Positions 13,328-19,525 of a DNA stretch of 19,525 nt are shown here, piece by piece (within the stretch, counting starts at the first letter, position 1; the number at the start of each line of letters is the position of its first letter). The translations under genes and the position numbers were made by a program. The notes under the pieces are model-generated. The model was given only the letters and a program-made list of their open reading frames with translations. It was not told the DNA's origin and searched no databases. The stretch lies in assembly GCA_019136325.1 (NCBI GenBank), contig JAGVUJ010000114.1:1-19525 (forward strand), read 5' to 3'. This stretch comes from Deltaproteobacteria bacterium. Lineage in GTDB: Bacteria > Desulfobacterota > Syntrophia > Syntrophales > Smithellaceae.

Positions 13328-15399
13328 TGAATCCGGAGTCCATTCTTGATATCATCTATGTCCTGACGGCGCTGGCGGCGATGGCCGGTTGGGTCCGGAG
13401 GTCTCATCATGATTTCTCGGTCAGTACCGTTTTATTACTGCTGGGACTGCTGAGCTTTTCATTGCTGTACGGCATATGTCTGGCGGTGGAATGGCTGGGC
13501 ATCACCGCCCGGCTGGACACCTTGGAAGATTATCTCGGCGCTTTGCTGCCAATGTGGTGGGCTTTTATCTTTTACGCCTTTCTGCACGAAATAAACTTCC
13601 GGAAGATTCAGGCATTAAACAGCCAACTGGAACAGCGCCTTTCATCTCTGAAAGAAGCCGAGTTAAGATTCAGAACCATATTCGATTTCGCATCAGACGG
13701 AATGATCATCGCGCATTTTAACGACAAAAAGTTTTTTTCTGCCAACAAAAAAATCTGCGAGATGCTGGGATATACCAAGGATGAACTTCTGCAATTGAGC
13801 GTTTCCGATATTCACCCGAAAGAATCATTGCCCCTCATTCACGAACTGTTTGACAAGCTGGCGGTAAAAAAAATTTCAATAGCACAAAACATCCCGCTGT
13901 TGAAAAAAGATCAAACCATCTCTTTCGCAGATATCAGCGCTTCGCTGATGACTTTTGAAAATCAGGATTACCTGATCGGTATCTTCAGAGACATCACCGA
14001 GCGCAAAAACGCGGAAGAAAAGCTCTCCAAATCCGAGAGAAAATATTTCTCGACCTTTAATCTGATTCCCAACCCCATGGCCGTAACCGAATTGGCAACG
14101 GGTAATATTATTGACATCAATCAGGAATTCATACGCTGGACGGGTTATTCCCGTGAAGAAGTGCTCGGCAAATCGACGTTCGATCTCCATTTATGGGTCA
14201 ATGCTCATGACCGCCAAAAAATAACAGACGAATTGACGCAGGCGGGAGAGGCAAACGGCATAGAAATCCTGATGAGACAGAAGAACGGTCAGATCCGCAA
14301 TGTACTTTTTTCCGCCCGGTTTATTGAAATCGATCATGAGCGTTATCTTTTAACACTCGCCCAGGACGTTACCGAACTCATGCAAGGCCGAGAAATGCTC
14401 AGACAAAGCGAAGAAAAATACCGCCTTCTCGCCGACCATACCAAAGATCAAGTGTGGTTGATGGATTTTGATTTAAACACGACGTATATCAGCCCATCCG
14501 TAGAAAAGGTGCTGGGCTATAAACTGGAGGAACTCAAAGCGTTTAAGCTCGACAAAATTCTTTCTCCGGAATCTTTCAAGACAGCCATGAATTTCTTTTC
14601 CGTTGAAATGGCCAGGGCGATGGAGGCAGCGCCAACATATGTTCTCAACAAACTGCTGGAATTAGAATTTGTTTGTAAAGACGGTCATCGGATATGGGGC
14701 GAAATCCTGTTCAGTTTCATACGGGACGGTCAAGGGAAACCGCTGTCCATTCTGTGTGAGGCAAGAGACATTACGGAACGCAAACAGGCCGAGGAAAAAC
14801 TCAACAAGACTCTTGACAGTCTCAAAAAAGCGGTTGGCACAACGATTCAGGTATTGGTGTCCGCGCTGGAGTCCAGAGACCCTTATACCGCAGGTCATCA
14901 GTCCCGTTCAGCGGATCTGGCCTGTGCCATCGCCAGGGAAATGGGATTCGATGACGATAAAATCGAAGGAATCCGCATGGCCGGCGTCATTCACGACATA
15001 GGAAAGCTGTCGGTGCCTGCTGAGCTATTAACCAAACCGACCAAACTGACGGACCTGGAATTTTCTCTGGTTAAGGAACATTCCCAAAGCGGGTATGAGA
15101 TGCTGAAGCATGTTGACTCCCCCTGGCCGCTGGCCGAAATTGTTCAGCAGCATCATGAAAGATTGGATGGAAGCGGTTATCCGAATCGCCTGAAAAACGG
15201 TGAGATTCTTATGGAAGCCCGTATTATGGCCGTGGCCGATGTCGTGGAAGCCATGGCGTCTCACCGTCCCTATCGCGCGTCTCTGGGCATTGACACCGCT
15301 CTGGAAGAAATCGAGAAGAATAAAGGCGTACTCTTTGACGACCAGGTCGTTGATGCCTGTCTGAAATTATTCAGAGAAAAAGGCTATAAGCTTAAATAA
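13324..15399 (+). CDS. Membrane-anchored PAS-PAS-PAS-HD-GYP c-di-GMP phosphodiesterase
   Basis: 691 residues. Three hydrophobic segments (about 6-23, 34-57, 70-88) form a membrane input module. A short coiled coil (~92-113) and three PAS domains follow (about 114-228, 237-350, 363-486), each ending in or near a DITERK/DVTEL tail typical of PAS-PAC units. A linker helix (~487-508) joins the HD-GYP domain (~509-688). The catalytic features are complete: GHQSRSADLA, the metal-binding HDIGK (557-561) and the diagnostic HHERLDGSGYP (610-620), plus AVADVVEAMASHRPYR. It should hydrolyse c-di-GMP at the inner membrane in response to ligands of the membrane or PAS modules. Translation is coupled to the small membrane protein upstream. 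It is the counterpart of the diguanylate cyclase at 5736-6917, though not linked in an operon. Confidence 0.95.
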   Translation: MMNPESILDIIYVLTALAAMAGWVRRSHHDFSVSTVLLLLGLLSFSLLYGICLAVEWLGITARLDTLEDYLGALLPMWWAFIFYAFLHEINFRKIQALNSQLEQRLSSLKEAELRFRTIFDFASDGMIIAHFNDKKFFSANKKICEMLGYTKDELLQLSVSDIHPKESLPLIHELFDKLAVKKISIAQNIPLLKKDQTISFADISASLMTFENQDYLIGIFRDITERKNAEEKLSKSERKYFSTFNLIPNPMAVTELATGNIIDINQEFIRWTGYSREEVLGKSTFDLHLWVNAHDRQKITDELTQAGEANGIEILMRQKNGQIRNVLFSARFIEIDHERYLLTLAQDVTELMQGREMLRQSEEKYRLLADHTKDQVWLMDFDLNTTYISPSVEKVLGYKLEELKAFKLDKILSPESFKTAMNFFSVEMARAMEAAPTYVLNKLLELEFVCKDGHRIWGEILFSFIRDGQGKPLSILCEARDITERKQAEEKLNKTLDSLKKAVGTTIQVLVSALESRDPYTAGHQSRSADLACAIAREMGFDDDKIEGIRMAGVIHDIGKLSVPAELLTKPTKLTDLEFSLVKEHSQSGYEMLKHVDSPWPLAEIVQQHHERLDGSGYPNRLKNGEILMEARIMAVADVVEAMASHRPYRASLGIDTALEEIEKNKGVLFDDQVVDACLKLFREKGYKLK

Positions 15400-15474
15400 T
15401 ACGGAGAACAGGCGTCTTCATATCATCCCCGGGATCTATAGGCCTTCGGTTTCGCCGGAATGCGGTCACTCGAA

Positions 15475-15894
15475 TCATTCGCCGATAATCTTCACCAGGA
15501 CTCTTTTTTTTCTTCTGCCGTCAAATTCGCCGTAAAAAATCTGTTCCCAGGGTCCGAAGTCAAGACGGCCGCCGGTGACGGCAACAACAACTTCCCGTCC
15601 CATAATCTGCCTTTTCAAATGAGCATCGCCATTGTCTTCTCCGGTCCGGTTATGGTGATAGCGCGAAACCGGTTCGTGCGGAGCAAGGTCTTCCAGCCAT
15701 GCCTCATAATCCTGATGCAGACCGGATTCGTCATCGTTGATGAAGACGGAGGCCGTGATGTGCATCGCGTTCACCAGGATCAACCCTTCCTGAATGCCGC
15801 TTTGCCTCAGACAGTCTTCCACCTGCGACGTGATGTTGATAAAGTCTCTCCGTTGAGGAACATTGAACCAAAGTTCCTTCCTGTATGATTTCAT
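15475..15894 (-). CDS. yjbQ: YjbQ/UPF0047 family protein
   Basis: 139 residues, the normal size. Family marks are [16 protein letters not shown] (~41-56, His 45), [19 protein letters not shown] (~81-99) and [17 protein letters not shown] (~116-131). The small beta-rich family forms trimers with a metal-like His cluster. E. coli YjbQ has been reported to show weak thiamine-phosphate synthase activity; the physiological role is open. The frame is open to 15930, but I prefer the ATG at 15894: AGGGGG lies just upstream and the protein then begins [10 protein letters not shown], as homologues do. It follows purF by 87 bases on the same strand and may be read from the carB-purF transcript. It converges with the HD-GYP gene. 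Confidence 0.93.
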   Translation of the reverse strand: MKSYRKELWFNVPQRRDFINITSQVEDCLRQSGIQEGLILVNAMHITASVFINDDESGLHQDYEAWLEDLAPHEPVSRYHHNRTGEDNGDAHLKRQIMGREVVVAVTGGRLDFGPWEQIFYGEFDGRRKKRVLVKIIGE

Positions 15895-15981
15895 TGATGC
15901 CCCCTGCGGAATTTTTCTGATGATTACCATGAAACGGACAGACCGATAAATGATTTTTTAAAACAGCAGACCTTGAAGAAA

Positions 15982-17409
15982 TTATTTCAGTTCCAGGCAG
16001 AACTTGTCGATTGTCTCGGGCGGTGCGATCGGATAATTTCCGGTGAAACATGCGAGGCAGAAACAATCCCGGTTCAAACCGGTCGCCTGAATCATGCCTT
16101 CCACGGAAAGATAGTGGATGGAATCGAGGCCGATAAAGTCGGCAATGGCCTTTTCATTTTCTTTTTTCGCGGCGATAAGTTCTCCCTTGGAGGAAAAATC
16201 AATGCCGTAAGGGCAGGGATAAACGGTCGGCGGGCAGCTTACCGCCATGTGCAATTCTTTAATGCCGATGCCGCGCAGATTCTTGACACGGTTCCGGCTG
16301 GTCGTGCCGCGGATGATGGAATCTTCCACAATCATCACTTTTTTATTTTCCAGCAATGCTCTGACCGGATTGAGTTTCACGCGCACACCGAAATCCCGCA
16401 TGGCCTGCGACGGCTGAATAAAGGTGCGTCCGACATAGTGATTGCGAATCATGCCCATTTCAAAAACGTGCCCGCTCTCTTCCGCGTAGCCCAGAGCGGC
16501 GTAAACGCCCGAATCGGGAAAGGGCATGACAATATCCACGTCCGGTTTGTATTCGCGCGCCAGCTCATGGCCCAGACGCTTGCGACATAGATAAACATTC
16601 TGGCGGAAAACCTGACTGTCGGGACGGGCGAAATAAATCAGTTCAAAAATACAGTGGCAGTGCTTAACCGCCGGGAAAGGGTTGATGCTTTTAACGCCTT
16701 TTTGATCAATAATTAAAATTTCGCCGGCTTCAACATCGCGCACATACTGCGCGCCGACCAGATCAAACGCGCAGGTTTCCGAAGCGACCACCCAGCTGCC
16801 GTTGAGTTTTCCCAGCGCCAAGGGCCGGAAGCCGCGCGGGTCGCGCGCAGCAATGATTTTATCCTTGGTCAGCATAATAAAACAATAGGCTCCCTCCAGG
16901 CGCGACAGCGCTTCCGCCAGGGCTTTTTCCAATCCCTTTTTCAAATGGTGCGCCATCAGATGGACAACAATTTCGCTGTCCATGGTGGTTTGAAAAATCG
17001 ACCCCTTGTCTTCCAGTTCCTTGCGTAGTTTATGCGCATTGACAATATTGCCGTTGTGGGCCAGCGCATAATATTCATCGGCGAAATGAACCAGAAACGG
17101 CTGGGCATTGGAAATATTGGAAGATCCCGTCGTGGAATACCGCACGTGGCCGATGGCCAGCCTGCCGGGAAGTTTCTTCAACGTCTCCTCCTTGAAGACT
17201 TCGACGGCCAGTCCCATGCCTTTGTGTTCCCAGACCTGACATCCGTCGGCACTGATGATGCCGGCCGATTCCTGACCGCGATGCTGCAGGGCGAAAAGAC
17301 CGTAAAACGCCACGCGGGAAGCTTCGTCATGATCGTAAATCGCAAAAATGCCACATTCTTCCCGGGGACGGCATGATTCATCCGGTTGTTCTTCAAATAA
17401 GGATAACAT
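15982..17409 (-). CDS. purF: Amidophosphoribosyltransferase
   Basis: 475 residues. It catalyses the first committed step of purine synthesis, PRPP plus glutamine to phosphoribosylamine. An 18-residue propeptide precedes EECGIFAIYD, so Cys 19 becomes the N-terminal nucleophile after self-cleavage. The Ntn glutaminase domain shows QHRGQESAGI, GHVRYSTTGSS and ALAHNGNIVN. The phosphoribosyltransferase domain has the PRPP loop VMIVEDSIIRGTTS (358-371). Cysteines in CHCIFELIYFARPDS (C253), CPPTVYPCPYG (C398) and CLACFTGNYP (C451, C454) match the [4Fe-4S] ligands of the B. subtilis-type enzyme, which makes it oxygen-sensitive and fits an anaerobe. The ATG at 17409 has AGGA nine bases upstream, and carB ends 12 bases before it. 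Unlike many genomes, purL is not the upstream neighbour. Confidence 0.97.
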   Translation of the reverse strand: MLSLFEEQPDESCRPREECGIFAIYDHDEASRVAFYGLFALQHRGQESAGIISADGCQVWEHKGMGLAVEVFKEETLKKLPGRLAIGHVRYSTTGSSNISNAQPFLVHFADEYYALAHNGNIVNAHKLRKELEDKGSIFQTTMDSEIVVHLMAHHLKKGLEKALAEALSRLEGAYCFIMLTKDKIIAARDPRGFRPLALGKLNGSWVVASETCAFDLVGAQYVRDVEAGEILIIDQKGVKSINPFPAVKHCHCIFELIYFARPDSQVFRQNVYLCRKRLGHELAREYKPDVDIVMPFPDSGVYAALGYAEESGHVFEMGMIRNHYVGRTFIQPSQAMRDFGVRVKLNPVRALLENKKVMIVEDSIIRGTTSRNRVKNLRGIGIKELHMAVSCPPTVYPCPYGIDFSSKGELIAAKKENEKAIADFIGLDSIHYLSVEGMIQATGLNRDCFCLACFTGNYPIAPPETIDKFCLELK

Positions 17410-17421
17410 ATATTTTTCTTC

Positions 17422-19525
17422 CTAACCTGTTTGATATTCCTGCAGGGAACAAACCTGCCAGTTTTTTCCTTTGATGGCGGCGGTCGCTTCAGCCAGGGCG
17501 CGCGCACCGGCGATGGTCGTGGTATAAAGAATATTATAAATAAGAGCGCCGCGTCTGATGTGATAAGCATCCCGGGACGATTTTCTTCCGATACTTGTAT
17601 TAATCACTATCTTGACGTCGCCGTTTTTAATATAGTCCACGATATTCGGCCGTCCTTCACTTAATTTGAGAACAACGCCGGCGCCAATGCCGTGCTCCAG
17701 CAGATACAGGGCGGTGCCTTTGGTCGCCAGGATCTTGAAACCCATTTTCTGAAAAGCTCCGGCAACCGTCACCATTTTATCTTTGTGCTCATCATTGACA
17801 CTGATAAATACAGTGCCGTCCTGCGGCATTTTAAATCCCGCCGCCATTTGCGATTTGGCAAAAGCCAGGCCGAAAGACTGATCGATCCCCATGACTTCGC
17901 CGGTGGATTTCATTTCCGGCCCGAGCAAAACATCCACATCCGGAAACCGGTTGAACGGAAAGACAGCTTCTTTAACGGAAATATGTTTTGGCCGGGGCGC
18001 TTCCGTGAATACCAGATCTTTCAACGATTTGCCCAGCATGACTTTTGTGGCCAGTTTCGCCAGCGGCACACCGATGGCTTTACTGACAAAAGGAACCGTC
18101 CGCGAAGCGCGGGGATTAACTTCCAACACATAAAGTTTCCCGTCTTTGACGGCATATTGAATATTCATCAGACCGACAACATTTAATTCCTGCGCCAGCA
18201 TGGTGGTTTGTTTCCGGATCAGGTCTAACATATCGTTGGAAATGGTCAGCGGAGGCAGGATGCAGGCGCTGTCACCGGAATGAATGCCCGCCTCCTCGAT
18301 ATGCTCCATGATCCCGGCCACCACCGTGGTCTCGCCGTCGCTAACGGCATCCACGTCAATTTCCACAGCGTCCTCCAGAAACTTGTCAATCAGGATGGGG
18401 TGTTCCGGCGAGACCAGCAGCGCTTTTTCCATGAAGGACTTCAGCGTTTCTTCATCGTACACGATTTCCATGGAACGCCCGCCCAGCACGTAGGAAGGCC
18501 GCATAATTTTTATTCCGGCGGATTCGAGTCCTTTGGCCAGATTAAGCGGCGTCTGGCCGCCGAACTGCGCAATCACGCCTTCCGGTTTTTCCGTCTGCAA
18601 AATGTGCAAAACGTCTTCCAGGGTGACCGGTTCGAAAAACAATTTATCCGACGTATCATAATCGGTGCTGACCGTTTCCGGGTTGGAATTAATCATGATG
18701 CTCTCGACGCCTTCCTCGCGCAAGGCAAACGAGGCGTGAACGCAACAATAATCAAATTCAATGCCCTGACCGATGCGATTCGGTCCGCCGCCGATAATGG
18801 CTACCTTGCGTTTATCCGACGGCCGGGTTTCGTTCTCCGTTTCGTACGTGGAATAATAATAAGGCGTGTAGGCTTCAAATTCCGCTGCGCACGTATCGAC
18901 CAGTTTATACACCGGAATGATTTTTTCTTTTTCGCGCCACTGCCTGATTTCCCCTTCCGTCATCTTCCAGAAAGAAGCCAGCGCCTTGTCGGAAAAGCCC
19001 ATTTTTTTGGCTTCGCGCAGCAGCTCCAGGGACGGATGAGATTCTTTGAGCTCATTTTCGGCATCAACTATTTCCTTTATCTGGTGCAGGAACCAGGGAT
19101 CGATTTTGGTTAATCGATAAAGTTCTTCAATCGACAGGCCGTCTTGCATGGCCGCGGCAATGTAGAAAAGCCGCAGCGAATTGGGCTTGATCAGCTTGCC
19201 TTTCAGAAATTCTTTTTTATCCGGAATATTGTCCGGCAGAGCCTGTTCGAGAGAAAAACGCCCGATTTCCAGCGACCGAACGGCCTTTTGCAGAGATTCC
19301 TTGAATGTGCGGCCAATGGCCATGGTCTCGCCCACGGATTTCATGGATGTGGTCAGATAATCTTCGGCTTGCGGAAATTTTTCAAATGTCCAGCGGGGAA
19401 TTTTTACCACGCAGTAATCAATCGTCGGTTCGAAAGACGCCATCGTCTCGCGGGTAATATCGTTGGGAATTTCATCCAGCGTGTAACCGACAGCCAGTTT
19501 CGCCGCAATCTTGGCAATGGGAAAT
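17422..19525 (-). CDS. carB: Carbamoyl-phosphate synthase large chain, 5' end beyond window, with internal in-frame deletion
   Basis: The frame is open to the right edge; the first complete codon reads FPIAKIAAKLAVGYTLDEIP, equivalent to about residue 317 of E. coli CarB. The methionine at 19443 is internal. What remains (700 codons) covers the end of the first ATP-grasp domain, the oligomerisation domain (DTCAAEFEAYTPYYYSTYE), the second ATP-grasp domain (GGGPNRIGQGIEFDYCCVHA, RPSYVLGGRSMEIVYDE, LEVNPRASRTVPFVSKA) and the MGS allosteric domain (VINTSIGRKSSRDAYHIRR). CarB joins bicarbonate, ammonia from CarA and two ATP to carbamoyl phosphate for pyrimidines and arginine. At 18501/18502 the text jumps from LESAGIKIM to RPSYVLGG. 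By recalled comparison with E. coli about 52 residues (near 662-714) are missing without a frame change. Identity is certain; function of this copy is doubtful if the gap is real. Confidence 0.95.
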   Translation of the reverse strand, partial: FPIAKIAAKLAVGYTLDEIPNDITRETMASFEPTIDYCVVKIPRWTFEKFPQAEDYLTTSMKSVGETMAIGRTFKESLQKAVRSLEIGRFSLEQALPDNIPDKKEFLKGKLIKPNSLRLFYIAAAMQDGLSIEELYRLTKIDPWFLHQIKEIVDAENELKESHPSLELLREAKKMGFSDKALASFWKMTEGEIRQWREKEKIIPVYKLVDTCAAEFEAYTPYYYSTYETENETRPSDKRKVAIIGGGPNRIGQGIEFDYCCVHASFALREEGVESIMINSNPETVSTDYDTSDKLFFEPVTLEDVLHILQTEKPEGVIAQFGGQTPLNLAKGLESAGIKIMRPSYVLGGRSMEIVYDEETLKSFMEKALLVSPEHPILIDKFLEDAVEIDVDAVSDGETTVVAGIMEHIEEAGIHSGDSACILPPLTISNDMLDLIRKQTTMLAQELNVVGLMNIQYAVKDGKLYVLEVNPRASRTVPFVSKAIGVPLAKLATKVMLGKSLKDLVFTEAPRPKHISVKEAVFPFNRFPDVDVLLGPEMKSTGEVMGIDQSFGLAFAKSQMAAGFKMPQDGTVFISVNDEHKDKMVTVAGAFQKMGFKILATKGTALYLLEHGIGAGVVLKLSEGRPNIVDYIKNGDVKIVINTSIGRKSSRDAYHIRRGALIYNILYTTTIAGARALAEATAAIKGKNWQVCSLQEYQTG

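Noticed and set aside
15400..15474. Bidirectional terminator between the HD-GYP gene and yjbQ
   Set aside because: Only very short imperfect stems and no T-tract on either strand.
18280..19113. 277-codon plus-strand frame
   Set aside because: Antisense shadow of carB; Phe/Arg/His-rich composition typical of reverse reading, no family features.
1..19525. CRISPR array or toxin-antitoxin/defence locus
   Set aside because: No regularly spaced repeats were seen, and no gene pair or nuclease motif of a defence system; all sizeable genes have housekeeping or signalling assignments.

Overview
The window is ordinary bacterial chromosome, most probably from a Deltaproteobacterium (Desulfobacterota), perhaps a syntroph-like lineage. 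The main pointer is a heme/siroheme operon that ends in a radical-SAM AhbC-type gene. That marks the siroheme-dependent (Ahb) heme route known from sulfate reducers and relatives. Gene density is high, with few non-coding gaps. The lineage assignment is inference; no phylogenetic marker such as rRNA is present.

Layout. (1) 1-5589, minus strand: a tightly packed tetrapyrrole operon read right to left as precorrin-2 dehydrogenase (sirC/cysG N-terminal type), a HemX/CcsA-like membrane protein, hemA, hemC, a cobA-hemD fusion and the start of ahbC (cut by the window edge). Together they cover glutamyl-tRNA reduction, hydroxymethylbilane, uroporphyrinogen III, precorrin-2 and sirohydrochlorin, then the Ahb branch to heme. 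HemL, HemB, AhbA/B and AhbD are not in view. (2) 5736-6917: a six-TM diguanylate cyclase with an intact I-site. (3) 6918-7260: a hairpin-rich non-coding gap. (4) 7261-8364: a phosphofructokinase carrying the Asp/Lys pair typical of pyrophosphate-dependent enzymes, with a good sigma70-type promoter. (5) 8585-10912, plus strand, divergent from pfk: prmA, rsmE and an RDD membrane protein, i.e. ribosome methylation plus an uncharacterised membrane protein. (6) 10947-11123: tRNA-Phe(GAA) with its own promoter and terminator. Immediately downstream on the opposite strand is a decayed tyrosine-recombinase fragment, probably the scar of a mobile element that used this tRNA gene. (7) 11468-13051: an accessory stretch with an orphan STAS/SpoIIAA-like protein and a DUF1566-type lipoprotein. 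(8) 13052-15399: a two-gene unit behind a strong promoter, encoding a small three-TM protein that overlaps (ATGA) a membrane-anchored triple-PAS HD-GYP c-di-GMP phosphodiesterase. (9) 15475-19525, minus strand: carB (5' end beyond the window), purF and yjbQ, i.e. carbamoyl-phosphate and purine first-step synthesis.

The observations most worth checking are: an apparent clean in-frame loss of about 52 residues from the second ATP-grasp domain of CarB; the integrase scar at tRNA-Phe; a shared palindrome core in two separate intergenic regions; the PPi-type PFK signature; and the paired membrane modules of the HD-GYP operon. I did not find a clearly new defence or mobile system.
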